A stretch of DNA of 64,000 nucleotides, taken from the NCBI GenBank assembly GCA_037783545.1, contig JBBELK010000003.1:310001-374000 (forward strand), given 5' to 3'. Of this stretch, positions 1 to 15,100 are shown one piece after another. How positions within the stretch are numbered: the first letter of the stretch is position 1; each line of letters opens with the position of its first letter. The stretch is from Henricia sp. BOLD:AAB3569. Taxonomy: Eukaryota; Echinodermata; Asteroidea; Spinulosida; Echinasteridae. The notes under the pieces were generated by a model. The model had not been told where the DNA came from, searched no databases, and was given only the letters and a program-made list of their open reading frames with translations. Made by a program: the position numbers and the translations under genes.

Positions 1-47
1 TTTCTCTTGTAAATAAAATCTTGGCTTGTTATGATTTTCCCTAACAG

Positions 48-140
48 TCTGGTGGTAGTGAGAAGCAACTCCAAGCCATTCAGAAGAATCTTAATGACAT
101 CACAGCCAGGAACAAAGATAAATATGAACTGCATCTACCG
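48..140 (+). CDS. C2CD5: C2CD5-like exon (first visible)
   Basis: Acceptor ctaacag and donor gtaagt flank 93 nt read in phase 0, beginning SGGSEKQLQAIQKNLNDITA. A MITE (family D) starts only 15 bp after the donor. Confidence 0.75.
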
Positions 141-3100
141 GTAAGTATCCTGTATTAAAGGCAGTATACATGATTGGTATCTCAAAAATAAGAAATGTTC
201 ACAGATTTACGCCTAACTTACACAATATAAACATGATGACCGTAGAAAACTTCCCCTGAAATGGTTTTGTCTAAAGTGCTTTGGTCTTTGAGAAATGAGT
301 AAAACAATTAGTATTCGCCCCAAAACCATTTCACCCAAGTGCCATTTCGCCCCCAAACCACTTTGCCCGAGTGCCATATCGCCCCAATCACTTCGTCCAA
401 ACACTACATCGCCCAAATGCTACTTCGCCCCCAAACCACTTCGTGCACAGGCCGTGGTTCAGGGCGAAATGGTTCAGGGCGAAGTTGTTTTGGGGCGAAA
501 TGACTGCAAACCCTTTTTTGACTGTTTTTTCAAAAGTTAGACGAAATACGGAGCTGGTTTTTGCTCAGGTTGGTTTTAATCATGCATATCTTCAATCACA
601 CAGGGGGATAAAACTATTTGTAACAGTTTACCAATCATGTATACTATCTTTAAATTAGCTCAGAAATTTAAAAGTCGGTGTTAAGATTTGGATGACAAGG
701 CCTGCAGCCAATTTCTCGAAACCTTGTACCGGTACAGGGTGTTAAAAAAAGAAAGAAAACGAGGCGCTCGCGTAAGAGTGACTCAAGCACCATACCATAT
801 CTGGCAAATCGGCCCCGTTTCCAGGGGGTGCACACTGGCACATGGTAACTGTGCGGTACCTAGAATACACATTACTCTATGTATTACTATTAAAGCTGGA
901 CCATGTTGATTGAACATGTTGATCGAACATGTTGATCAGCAACTTCAAAGCACAGACATTCGTGCCGGTTACTATGGACCAGCTTGCACCCCCTGGAAAC
1001 GGCCCGATTTGCCAGGTAGTCTGGTGCTTGACTCACTCACTTGCGAGTGCCATAAGGGTCATTCTATAAATTTGGGGTCCAACGTGTGACATTTCTCTGT
1101 CCCCGTTACACCTGACATACTGCTATTTGCCATACAAGTATCATTAAAAATGCCTTCAAAACATGTTTTTATGACTTGTACTTTAAGTAATCACTCTTTG
1201 AAATAGGGAGCATTTAAAGAATATGTCCTGAATTTACAAACTACAGCATTTTACAAGGGGACAGAAAAATTGGACCGCAAATTTATAGAATGACCCATAA
1301 GGCGGAAGTCTAGGATTTATGCAAATCTATTACGCAACTTGTCTATTGAGCTCATGCCAATGACGTCATTTTGGGAGTAAACAATGCTGCGTCGTTGTGG
1401 AAGCAATGTGCGTGCGCGTTGTGTGTGTCCATAGCGCGCGTAACGCGCTATGATGAGGCTCCCATTGGTGAACTAAACCGCGTTACGCCCACCAGAGACA
1501 CACACAACGCGCACGCACATTGCTTCCACAATGACTCAGCATTATTTGACTCCCAAAATGGCATATTCGCACGTGTTCGAAAGGGGTCAATTGCTAATTA
1601 TAATTACTCGGTATTGACTGAGAATTTTACAAAACGGCAACTACTATCCGTTTCCTCAATGTGTCCTCTTTCTTATGACACCAAGAAATCAGAATATCTT
1701 CATGGATGACTGAGCACCGATGGTTCAAAGCGACTCTGTCAGAAATAGCTTTGTACCAGATTTCGAAAAGGTTCATCGATCAAACAAACAGATTAAACAG
1801 AACAAAAAAGACCAATAAATCAGTTTAAAAATCCTTTACAAAGTGCTCATTAAAACATGAAAGTTTATGTTTCAAAAAATGATTTTTAAAGTGATTGTCC
1901 TTTTAACTTGTTTATCTTCATTGGCAGACAAACTTAAAACTCATATAGGGGTTTCAGACTGTGCCGTTACCCGGGTTATCTCGGGGTTAACGAAAAATGT
2001 TACCCCGAGAGCGCGCGTCAAATTCGTGCCACGAAATACGCAGTTCCATGCCTTTGCTATGGAGCTGCGTATTTCTTGGCACGAATTTGGTGTGCGCTCA
2101 TTGCTGATGAGCCTGTGCCTTTAATGTCAGTCTTTAGTGATCGGTAACTCGTCACGGTAAATGGTATGCTTTATTTACTTCTTTGTTGACTTTGAAGATT
2201 TAGAAGTAGTAAGATCAAATTTTCAAGGACCATTTTGAGATGTTATGGGCGCAATGGTTCAAGGGAGTGGAGAGGTTAGCGATGCATATTCTCCGGGTTG
2301 CCGGTTTGCGCATCACAAATTACCTGGGTATGCACTAAAGCGGTATTGCGGTGTTTATTTTTGTAGTGTGAAACAGATTTCCTGGGTTAGTTTCTACCCG
2401 GGTAAGTCGAGAGTAGTGCAAAACCCAAAATCTGGTACAGAGCTATTTACTTTGAATCATTGGTGCTCAGTCATCCATGAAGGTATTCTGGATTACTTGG
2501 AGTCATAAGCAAGAGGACACAGTGATGAAACGGACAGTAGTTGCCGCTTTCTAAAATTCTCAGTCATTACCCAGTAATTGGCAATTTAATCTCGGTTCCC
2601 TTTTTTCTGGGACACCCTGTATTTTTCTGGGAAACACCCTAGCATGTAATTTGCTGTTTCTGGTTTAAGTAAAATCTCAGTGATAATTTATAACTGTGAC
2701 AAGCCTTCTTCCTTTGCAGGACTCTGTGGTTGAATCCACTGTATTAGACAGTCCTCAACCTGTATTGGATGTCACAGAAGATGTTACTGACACACAGATT
2801 ATGGCCTCACAGAAAGACACCTATGTCCTGAAGGTATTGTACTGGTCTATATTAGGCCCAACAAAATGTTCTGTCTCTGGTCGGCACGCGCGTCGATCTT
2901 AAGCACGCGCGTCAATTTCAAGGGATCTTAAAAAGTGCATTGGGCCAAACAAAATAAATGGTGTGTTTACAGTAACCCGACCTACTTGGAATTTAAGGCC
3001 AAATTGCCGACCTCAAACTTTTTATTGCCAATTTTCTAGTTGATAATTTTAAATGAGCACTATTTGCAATAATTTCCAACGAACATAACATTTTCTGCAC

Positions 3101-6100
3101 TTGTACATGAACATGGTTAATCGATTTAATAGTGAGTTTTAAACATTGCAAAACAACGCGCAAATGCATTAACTGAAATGTAACAAAAATGACAAAATAA
3201 ATCTATTTTCCTACCTACCTACCTGTATTTTGTTTAGGCCGTTACCGTAAACGCACCATTTATTTTGTTTGACCTTACCTAACACACTGGACCAACGGCT
3301 TTACATCCCTTCCAAAGGATGGAGCAATTGTTATTAAGTGCCTTGCTCATGGGCACAATATGGGTTTTTCTTATTTTGGAAAAAGAAATCGGGCAAAGCC
3401 TTTTTTCCTGGCCGGAAAAGTAAACGGCCGGAAATATAAGGAGAATATATTTTTAAGTCCAAAAAAACATGGAAATTGTCTCACTTACTGATCAACGATG
3501 TCCGGATATGCCATGTATGTCATGTATGTACAGCCTATGTATACTATATGTACACGCACGTTTTCCCAATGATTTGCACACATGCAGTATGTCTGTATCC
3601 CGGCGATAATCATTCACGGCTAAAGTATCGCGAAACCAGACTATCGATCAGAAGTACACAGAGGGCGCTGTATCCATACAGCAGTGGTTAGATCACATAC
3701 ATGAGCAAGTTCAGGCGGGTGACTATAGTTAACTAGACTAACCTACCCCCGGGGCTTGGTTCCTCTAGTCAGACTAGCTAGTCAAACCACGCAGCGTTCG
3801 GGTGACATCTAGATCGACTATGGTTAGTCTAGTTAACTATAGTCGCCCGCCCGAACTTGCTCCATACTATATATCCATTGCATTGCACTCATACTGTCAA
3901 TGTACATGTACATACTGTACAGTATACTGTGCTGGCGAGTCCATGTGCACACATACATGCAGTTATGATAGTGGATTTTTTTCCGGCCCTGAAGGTAAAA
4001 GCCACTGGCATCCCTGATTCCTGCGAAATGCGCCAAAGGCTAATAGGGCTGTGTGTGAAGGTTGAATCTTGATGTTGTTTTTCCACTGCATCCAGATTCT
4101 CCATCCAAACTCATGGACATTTGTCCACATTTTTATCCAATTACATGTAACTACAGTCAGATTATAATCAAAAGATTAAACTGAAGAAGATAATTGAATC
4201 TTTCCCACAATGTTGTTTTTCTTGATTGACCAGGTGGATGACGTTGAGGACAAGGAGACAGTATGGGGATTGTTTGATCCCGAGCTCCCAACAGGTCAGA
4301 AAAACGTGAACGCAAATTTCTTTCAGAACCAGTTATAACATGAAGAGGTCTTAGAACTCGGGCTCGAATCTTGGTCACAGCAACAAAGTTACACTACCCA
4401 TCAGAACTTTGGAAACACCTTCAAAGTTTCAGGTTTTTGAGAAGCAAACGTATAATTTTGTGAATGTTAATTTTGTGAAAGCAAATGTAGGTGTATTCTA
4501 ACAAAAAGCAATAGATACATGTTAATTTTAGGGCCATCTTCGGCCTCAGCAGTGGGCTTTATCAACAAATTGGAGAGCATGCAAAAAGAAACGGCTAAAC
4601 TTGATGTTCATCAAAGAATCCCCCCTTATAAGCAGCAATGACAGCTACACACAATCTCTGCATCCTGATTGTCAGTTTCTCCAAACATTCAGTAGAAATA
4701 CGCCTCTTTTAAGACTCTCCAGAGGTTTTCTTGGCTGGTTGGGCATTTCTTTCTGACCTTACGATCCAACTCCTCCCAGAGCAGCTCAATGGCATTGAGA
4801 TCAGGTGACTGGGCAGGCCATTCCATGATGGACAGCACTCCAGATAACTGCTTTCTCTCCAGATACCCCTTACACCTCCGTTTGCTTTAATAGCTTGGTT
4901 TATTATAAATAAACAATTAAAATAATACTTCCTTCTCAAAAACCTAAAACTGTCAAGGTGTTTCCAAAGTTTTGATGGGTAGTGTATGCGCTTTTTGTTA
5001 TGGTAATTTTTAACAGTTGCTGAGTCAGCCGACCATTGTGTACGCGGAGCTCTTGTACTTACTGTCGCTCCGAATAAATACTAGAACATCAATGCATATG
5101 GGTCATTCCATAAATATGGGGGCCAAAGTGTGACATTTTTATGCATTTGTAAAAATGGCCTAAGTTTCAAGTTACCAAAATATTTTGAAGAAATTTCCGT
5201 GCAATTTCTGAATAGTGTAGGATATTTTAAACAATTTCCAAACATTTAGACATGTCTTGGTGTCATAGTTAACGACATAAGTGGGGACACCAATGCATTT
5301 TTAAATTCTTACGATTACATTTCAAGTCTTTTTGACCAGGTTCTTTCTGGAAAAGGTAGCTTCTGGTTTTACCCACCTGTAGAACCTTTACCTTATAAAT
5401 TCAAATTATACTATTAGCGAAATTTCAATAATTCTTCAATATAAATTTAAAAATTTCACACTTGCATATTGAAGATCGCACCAGTTTATTGAATCGTTCT
5501 CGTCATGTTTTGGGTAATATTAACAGGCAAAGGTGTTGTTCGATTTACGAGGCCATATATTGTTCATATGCTGAGGGTAACCGTTCTCTGAAGCCCGGTA
5601 TGTATAAAAATCAACTCCGGAAGTGTCACGACGTAAAGGGGGACACTGGGTCCCGTATTTATGGAATGACCCATGTGTATTTGCATGTACTTATAAAGGT
5701 CGACGTCATTGGAAAAAATTTCAAATGATACTTAAATGTTAAAACCATTTTTAATTGACCACACATTGCTATCGGATATATTTAATTTGGATGGGGTTTT
5801 CTTTCAGGTTTGTTCAGCTGTACTACAGAAACGGTTCCTGGAAAAGTCCGACCAATCAAACATCTACAAATGTTCACATTGATGAGGACTCTCACTATAA
5901 CATCAACGAAGCACTTTACTACCATATTTGATGAACTCATCCAGGTACATTCATTAAAGGGCCCCTTATTTAGGATTTTTATCAATGAAATCTATGCTTT
6001 AAAACCACTCTACTCAGTTAAAGTCATAAAAATCCTATTTGGAGCTTGCTTTGGGGTTAAAACAAAGGTTTTTATTTTTTATGCTAATGCGACCAAGGTC

Positions 6101-9100
6101 ACTATGTCACAAGAGGCAAACACAGGAAAATCACATTCAACTGTGCACAAAAGATTCCACTTTTTTCTCAATTTTCCTGAAACTTTTGTAATCCATGGCT
6201 GTTTGAGTTTGTTTTACATGTTGCCTGCTGTAAGCCATGACAAAACTGGGGGTAGAAACTGCAGCAATTTGCCACAAGTCCAACTTGTTTTTTCTTAACT
6301 TTTCCCTTCTGTCTCCCTTCTGTCTTCCTTATGTGATGCACTCAAAACAGCGCCCTCTGTCTGTGATTTATTGCAGTGAAATCTTCAAAGTTGAAAAAGG
6401 CCACCTTTTATTGATTTTACATCCAAACGAACAATAGCATGTCTTGCTGAACAAGTAATCCGTCATTATGAAGCAAAGCTTAGGCACAAAGTTGTTTAGC
6501 ATGTCACAGGCCCTTTAAACAAAATAAAATGGGTTTTGTAAAATTCAATTCATAAATACCTTAGACAGTATACGCATCCCTATTGGCTGAAAGCACATCA
6601 TGTGGGCAGTTTTAAACGGACGATAAAGGCCCAGTCGGTCTTAAACACTTTTGAGCCTGGTTCACGGCCGAGCCCGCGCCTTGGTCAGCGCGTATAAAAC
6701 ACGCACATGCACACAGAAACTGCATGCTTCCGAAAGTAACGTGTGCACTGTGACAAGTACCCGGTCGTGTGCGTGCACGTACAACACGCTTGCATTACGC
6801 GTAACTCGCGCGATTGAGCAAAAACAACTCGACACACAGCTATAGCAGTTCATACGAACGCAGTGTGTGTAGGAAAGTGAATGCAAAACATGGCAAAACG
6901 ACAAGCTAATTTTGGTTTTACCGATTTACACAAAAAGGTATTGATGAATGGGATTAAAAGTAGGTTTTGCAAGTCTTAAACAATCCGCTTAAAACCATCT
7001 AAGGTCCTGGGTGCTGATAATGGCCCTCGCCGCCATTATCAGCGCCCAGGACGCTAGAGGGTTTTAAGCGGATTGTTTAAAGATAGTATACATGATTGGT
7101 AAACTGTAACAAATAGTTTTATCCCCCTGATGTGTGATTGAAGATGTGCATGATTAAAACCAACCTGAGCAAAAACCAGCTCGGTACGTCGTCTAACTTT
7201 TGAGAAAACAGTCAAAAAAATGGTTTACAGTCACTTCGCCCCAAAGCCACTTCGCCCTGAACCACGGCCTGTGCACGAAGTGGTTTTGGGGCAAAGTGGC
7301 ATTTGGGCGAGATAGTGTTTGGACGAAGTGATTTTGGGCGAAAAGTCACTCGGGTGAAGTGATTTGGGGGCGAAATGGCACTTGGGCGGAATGTTTTTGG
7401 GGCGAATTGAATTTACGTCTCGCGAGACGAAAAATAATTGTTTTGCCCATTTCTCAAAGACTATAGCACTTCAGACAAAACCATTTCAGGGGACGTTTTC
7501 TGCCGTCATCATGTTTATATTGTGTAAGTTATGTGTAAATCTGTGAACATTTCTGATTCTTCGAGATACCAATCATGTGTACTGCCTTTAAACATACTGT
7601 TTAATAGAATTAAAAGTTTAATAAAATAAATAAAATAATCGACAGGAAATGCATTTTTGTTTTTTCGTTGTAAACTTAAAGGGACACACCGGCTTTGTTG
7701 GGCTATTTTGGGCTCGAAATAGACCCATACATTATTCTGAAGCGCTTTCCAGAGTAAATTAGATATATCATAAAAAGATGTCATCAAATTTGGCTGTTTT
7801 TGAGCATTTTTCAAAAATTCAAGGTCACGTGACTTTTCGGAACCAGATTCTGGTTCCGAAAAGTCACATGGTCTTGTGAGTTAGTTGTATTTCCAGCCCT
7901 AGTGCGAGTTGCTTTTGTCATACGCGGTTGGTTTCTCTTCTTGTCGGGAAAATAATGTCCTACGAACACTATGTACATACCGTATTTTCCAATATGTACA
8001 CAAATCTGCCAACAGATTTCATAAGAAGGGTTTCTGGGTGTTGATATGGACGAGAAAATCTCTCAGCTTTTCGTGTCTTCGCTTCGCATTCGCGGCGATA
8101 AATAATATCCAAAGAAAAAAACAGCATAGGCCTATTGAGGGCGCTAAAGACACCAAAACGTTGCGTTCGATGTGCTTCCTCGAATCAGCGCTGACCTGAG
8201 GGATCATCAGGAAAAACAAGGAATCGAGGTTAAACACGTGTCGACCCATGTCGAATGCCTTTATTTACAAACACATGATACATAATACATCGCGACGGCT
8301 GGTAAAGCGTATAGCCCAACATTTGTCTCTTTTGTTAATTTTTCTAGTTAATTTTGTAAAATTTCTAGTTAATTACGTGAAATTTTGATAATTTCTTTTC
8401 ACAACGACCATCGAAATATTATTGTCAAGGATGCTAGATTGCTACATTATGTAAACAGTAAGCCGATGTGTCCCTTTAACAGTGCCAAATCTCAAAATGG
8501 TATTTGCCGACTTCAGCCTGGTTTTGCGGTGGTGGGCCACATTATTTTCAAAAGTCAACCAATATTTTTTTCCTGTACTTACTTTTTCTGCAGAGTATGT
8601 GTTTCAAACTACGTTCTATGGCACCCTGCTGTCTATGCAGTATATGTTATGATGTCAACGTACCAGACGATGATGTTATACAGGTTTGTTGTAGATGGGC
8701 AATAGACCGTGTAAGTATCGTTTCGGTTCACACTTACGGGGGTTTTAACGTTGTGGCGGATGAGACATGCACGGTTTCCGCGCTTTGCTGCAGGAGCTCA
8801 TCTCCTGACTCCTTGGCTTTTGAGCCTTCATTTTGTTAATAGGCTACCCAGCAATAGAGCCGACTACTGCACGGGTCTGCAGTTTCCTTCCCCAGTGCAA
8901 GCACCAGGTACCCATTTTACCCCTGGGTGGAGAGAAGCAATGTGTGACAGAGTACCTTGCTCAAGGGTACACGCACCATGGATGGGCCGGACCGGGATGC
9001 GAACCAACTACCTTGGAACTAACCCAGGTTTTGAATACGATCCACTAGACCGCTCCGCCATAGTACTCCACATAATAAATGAAAAGGCACCTTAAAATCT

Positions 9101-12100
9101 ATTGATTCATTAAATAAAATAAAGAAAATGTTGTTTGAGTTTGTCACAAACAAATAACAAATGTTTGACCTTTTGTTTCCGGTTTGCAAGTACCTTTACG
9201 AAAGGCAGGCTCAGGCTTGGTCCATCTCAGAAATATTAACGTGGCTAAACAAATACCTAGGGCCAAGTACAAAAACTCGTACTTAGTAGAGAATGTTACC
9301 AGTGAAATCTTCATGTGATAGAAATAGTGTATGACCAGTGTTGACAATCACATGAAATTTTTGGTGGTAACCTCATTTTATCAAGCAAGTTTTTTCATGC
9401 TTGAGCAATTTTTCATGCTTAAGCAGCTCTATGAAATTGGCCCCTGGTTTGAACGACAACTTAAACGTCCACTTCTGTTGAGAGTAGATAAAACCACCAC
9501 CAAAAATCCAAACAAATATAGTACACATGGTCAGAACGGAAGTCGCAAAGACCGTCGGAAGCCGAATCAAGATCTTTGAAAACAGCCATAATGCACCGTA
9601 TTCGCGGCAACTACACTGCGCCAACATTTTCGCGCCACTTGCGGACTACCAATGACACGCTATCATGGCTGTGTGGTTTTTATATTACGTGTAGGGTTAC
9701 CAGTTTATCTCACAGACAAAAATAAAAGGTCGGATTTAAAATTGTATAAACAAGGCTCGTCAGCAATGCGCGCCCGCCAAATTCGTACTCGAAACACGCA
9801 GCTCCATGCCTTTGCTATGGAGCTGCGTATTGCGTGGCACACATTTGGCGGGCGCGCATTGCTGACGAGCCCGTGCCTTTAACGTTTCTCACAAGTAATA
9901 AATGGGATTTTAAGAATTTTTACAGTGGATCCCGGTAGGTGAAACTGCTAATTTTGACGTGGTGCCAAAATGATACTGAAAAAACGGTCGCTGCCTGTGG
10001 TTAAGCTGCTGTACAAGGTATCCGGAAGTCGACGAGTCTCGCGGAGTCCCGCACGTTCTCAAGGTCAACTTACACGGTCTATTCTAGAAATTCAGATGTA
10101 CATTTCAGAGACTTTGAGGGCTTGTAATGCTTCAAGTATTCAAGTTGTTTGATTTTAAACACATGTTCTTCAAGCATCCTTGATGGAAGTGTAATTCCTG
10201 AAAAACTGATTGTAATGCCATTCTCATTAAAGGTACACACCGGCTTTGTTGGGCTATTTTGGGCTTAAAATAGACCCATACAATATTCTAAAAATCTTTC
10301 AGAAATAAACTAAATAGATCCTGAAAAGAAACCATCAAATTTTGCCGTTTTTGAGCATTTGTCAAAAAAACCAAGGTCACGTGATTTTCTGGTACCAGAT
10401 TTCGGTTCCAGAAAATCACGTGGTCTTGGAGTTAGTTTTATTTCCAGCCGTAGAAACCAGCGTGAAGTGCGAGTTGCTTTTGTCATTCGCGGTTGGTTTC
10501 TCTTCTTGATAGAAAATAAAGTCCTACGAACACTATTTACATACTGTATTTTCCAATTTGTAGACAAATCTGCCAGCAGGTTTAATTAGAAGGTTTTCCG
10601 GGTGTTGATATGGACGAGAGAATATCTCGGAGTTTTGCCGCGATACAAATAATATCCGGAAAAAAGCACCATGCATTGCGGACGTGCAAGAAACCATTGC
10701 GTTCGAGTACCTTTCGCGAGTCAGAGCTGACCTTGGAGGATCATGCAAGGTGTGATTAGTCAGGGAAAACAAGGTTTAAACACGTGTCTGCCCGTATCGA
10801 ACGCCACCTTTATTTACAAACACATGGTATTATACAGCGATGGCCGGCTGGTAAAGCGTATAGCCCAATATGGGCCTCTTTTGTTAATTTTAAACATTTT
10901 TACTTACGTGACATTTTAATTATATTTTTGTCACAACGACCATTGAAAAATTGTCAGTGATACTAAATCATGTAAACGGTAGGCCGCTGTGTACCTTAGT
11001 GTGTAGGGTCCCCAAAACCCTCGGTTTCGGACGTCCGAAACCAAGATATTTTTTGATGTACTACACATATTGAGAGTGTAGCAATTTACATCGTGTAAAC
11101 TCTCTTTGTTATAGCTGTGGCTTACTGCATCTGCTGTTGATCTGGAGGGAAACACAGCATCTAGTCCCGAGAAGACTTCACAAAGCAAAGGTGCGTAAAG
11201 CAATTTGTAACATTGAAACCAAGCTGAACCAAATATATGCTCATAAAAATAAAATGCAAGTTAAACTTAGTGTTCAACAGCTCCCATTCGAGTGTATGTA
11301 CATGGGTCTTTCCACAGATATAGGTTATATTGTTGTGACATATACAAGATAATAAGTTTCTGTTCTTTTCAAATTTCTGTATTTTATCTCGACTGGTAAC
11401 CCGGGCTGCGTTCCAAACACGCCAACGTTCGCCACTGGTTACAGTACTTTTGTGCACTCGTCTATTTATTTATTTATTTATTCCATTTATTTACCCAGGG
11501 TGTGCCCAAACAGTTTACAAAAACTGGTTTCCATTGGGGCCCTGCAAACACACATAGAACAAATATACTAAATTGAACAACAACTACAACATCAAAAAAC
11601 TAATGGTTACAGAAGAACAACATCACAAGTAATTATTATACATGCACGTGACACTAACATTTACGCTAATTACGGGAAGGGCGAAAAACCCGCAAAAACT
11701 CTTTTTAAGAGAAAACAAAATTTTTAAAATGGGAAAATTCCCCTCCGGCTCCGAAATTAAAGTTTGATTTTATGGCAACCAAGTCATACGACTCCGTAAA
11801 TTAGCATTTCTCACTTGAAGTTGATCATGTGAATATTATGTGTATGTTTGGCGAAGTGCCAATTTGAATGAGCTCAAAGAAGACATAGTTCTAGGGTGAG
11901 CACTAAGGCTGTTCCAAATTGCGGCGCCAGTTACAGCAAAACTCGAGGCGTAAGACCCCTTTCGTGCAAAGGGAATTTTCAGTGTCTTTTCGGCAGATTG
12001 ACGAGTTTCTCGAGTTTGTACGTAAGGTGTAAATAAACTTGCCATATACTGCGGGGCCAAGGAATTGATGCTTTTAAAGACAAATATAGCTTTCTTGTAT

Positions 12101-15100
12101 TTAACTCTCTCTGGATAGGCAAGCCAGTCAAGCTTTTTAAACATGTCAGCTGATGGCGTTAGGAAATCGCATTTCAGTATTATTCTGGCTGCACGTTTGA
12201 GGCATTTGTTCAAGACATTGTTATGAGATTTTCTATGATTTTCTATGAAAAGCCGGGTACCAGTTCTTGGCCAACGATGAAAACGTTTGCAATGTTCGCG
12301 TGTTTGGAACGCAGCCCAGGACTGGCATTCACGAGAGCATTACCCCTATTCTTAGGGACCTTCACTGGCTGCCGGTCGAGCAGAGGATTCGTTTCAAATA
12401 TCTTGCCATTTCTTATAAAGTAATCCAAAATATGAATGCACCAATTTATCTCACTGAATCGTGTGCCAAAGAGAGTAACAGGGCAAAGCAGTGCAATTTG
12501 TCTCCATCAGTTAAGTCATCTAGAACGAACTACTGTGGAAATCGTGCATTTTCAGTTGTTGCTCCAAGATTATGGAATGGGCTTCCACTTATAAGTCATT
12601 TAAAGGGACACACCGGCTTTGTTGGGCTATTTTGGGCTTGAAATAGACCCATACATGATTCTGAAAGTCTTTCTGAAATGGACTGATGAAGAGAAGCTAA
12701 AAAAAAACACAAAATTTGGCCGTTTTTGAGCGTTTTTCAAAAAACTTGAGGTCACGTGATTTATCGGAACCAGGTTCCAATAAATCATGTGACCTGGTTA
12801 GTTTTATTTCCAGCCGTATGGCCGTGTGATACAGTTCATTCCTGAAGTTTATTACTGCAGTACTGCATCAAATTCAGCTCTGATTTTTTTTCAAAATATT
12901 TATAAGTATTTTACAAAAGAGACTATTTATTCAGGTTATGAAACAAAGTTAAACATACATGTAACTCTGAAAAATCGAACATAAAATGTTGACACAAAGT
13001 CCGAGGAACCGAAGCGAGTTCCACCGTGAACAGTCTACAGGACAATGTGACATTTAGCCCCACGGCACACACACGTTGCCCGGCCAAAACCGGTACTAGT
13101 GCCGTGGAACTACAATTGTATATATTTTTGCTTTGGATATCTCTCATTTTCTGCTGAAGATTTCACTGGACAGCCTGGACGACCAGAATGGGTTTTTCCG
13201 TTTTCCGTAGAGGAGCTGACATTCATGGTTTGTCTTCACGAATATATACGTTGGGACTGGTACAGTGCTGTGGTTCGTGCAGCCAGACCGCCGGATGTGT
13301 TTCGTCATTAGGTGTTTTAGTCTGTACACCTACTGTGGCTCCACGCGGAACTACAGTTGTAGGCTGTCCAGTGAAATCTTCAGCGGAAAATGAGAGATAT
13401 CCAAAGCAAAAAGCTGCCAAGTGAAGAGCGAATCATTTCTGACAAAGTCGTGAGTCTCGCGCGATAGTAAACGGCTGGTAAAGCGTATAACTCGACTATT
13501 TACCGTTTTTATTAATTTTAAGCTTTTGTGGTTAATTACGGGACATTTTAAAGATCTTTTTCACAAGGACCAAGGATGCTGTATCACTAAATTACGTAAA
13601 AAGTAGGCCGGTGTGTACCTTTAAGTCCTTGCTTAAAACAGATTTTAAGGCTCAATTTTTTTTGTCAGTGAGTTTCGTGGTTTTATTGTATTTATAATGA
13701 TTGTTTTTGTAAAGTGTGCAGAGATATTTATCTTGTGCACTTTAAACAATAAATGATTATATGATTAGATTAGATTAGTGTTTAAGAAGTCTGCCTAGTA
13801 TGCAGGAGGTCGTGGGTTCGAGTCCCACCTGCAGTGTTGTAGTACTCGAGTCCAGGACTCGGACTCGAGTCCGACTCGACTCACAATTTTCGTGACTCAG
13901 ATTCGACTCGAGTCACATTGGAAAATGACTCGGACTCGACCATGATGACTCGGACTCGAACATGGTGACTCAGACTCGAACATGGTGACTCAGACTCGAA
14001 CATGGTGACTCGTGACTCACGAGTCACATATTTCAAAAAAAGAAAAATATGTATATATTGGGAAAAACAGTCCGATGCGTGAATATGTACACTGCCTCAC
14101 TAAGCCGGCAAGGAGCGCATGAGTACGTCACATATTTCACATATTGTGTGAATGAAATATAGCAGATTCGGTTTCATTAATTTGGCAAACAAGTGACTCG
14201 TGACTCGGACTCGAGGCTAATGACTCGTGACTCGGACTCGAGGCTAGTGACTCGAGACTCGGACTCGGATTCGATATTGGTGACTTGACTACAACACAGC
14301 CCACCTGGGACTGCTATCTGTTGGTCTTCAGTCTTCATGTTTGTGATTTTTAATTTTTAAATCCATGACTACTTTCAGCAGCAAAGTCTACAGATGCTGA
14401 TTTGATGTTTGCAATGGAGGAGCTGCAAGTCACTGATGGGGCACCTACAACGCCATTAACACCAGTTGGAAAAGGTCAGTTGGTTGGTTCATCGTCTTCC
14501 TGGCTTGTAAAGGTCATTTTGGTTTTGGAAATAAAATTGGGAATAAACGTGAACTTGAACGGTCTTTAAACCGCTAGTATCCCCCCGTCCACATTTTGAA
14601 AGCTTTCCTGTTTATCATGGAGGTGTATGTGTCTACAACACCATCACAACTTGTTTTCCACCAAAAATCGACAGCCTTTTGTTTAAAACGCAATTCAGTT
14701 CCGACCCTCTTCACCCGAAATTCTAAAACACTCGAGGTCACTCGGTTTGTTGATAAACAGGGTTTTGACGTCATCCTGAGAAGAACACAAAACGGCCTGT
14801 GCAGTATTGAATGGAAAATATACGGAGTGAATGTTCATCATGCCTGTTTTGTCCTTGTAATTCAAAATACAAACATGAAAAACACTTGATGTACTATGAC
14901 AATAAACTACTATTACTTTTTTGTGAAAAAACGGTAAAATTGTGGCTCACAATGAAGCTCTTTTGAAGTAAATACTGGTGCATTGCGACCGGTGGTTTTG
15001 TCACGGAACAAACGGCACACAGTGGTCCGTGTACAGCAGTGAAAACGGTCCCTGCGAGCCGTAGTTCCCACGTATTTGAAATTGGCACAACGCGGTATGT

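Noticed and set aside
8885-9070. Intact tRNA gene on the minus strand
   Set aside because: The head is diverged and continues into SINE body sequence; stems do not pair well.
8504-9095. Overlapping plus-strand frames around 8.5-9.1 kb
   Set aside because: They cross the real C2CD5 exon 8594-8683 in its own frame and then run into intron and a SINE; the frame beyond 8683 is not coding.
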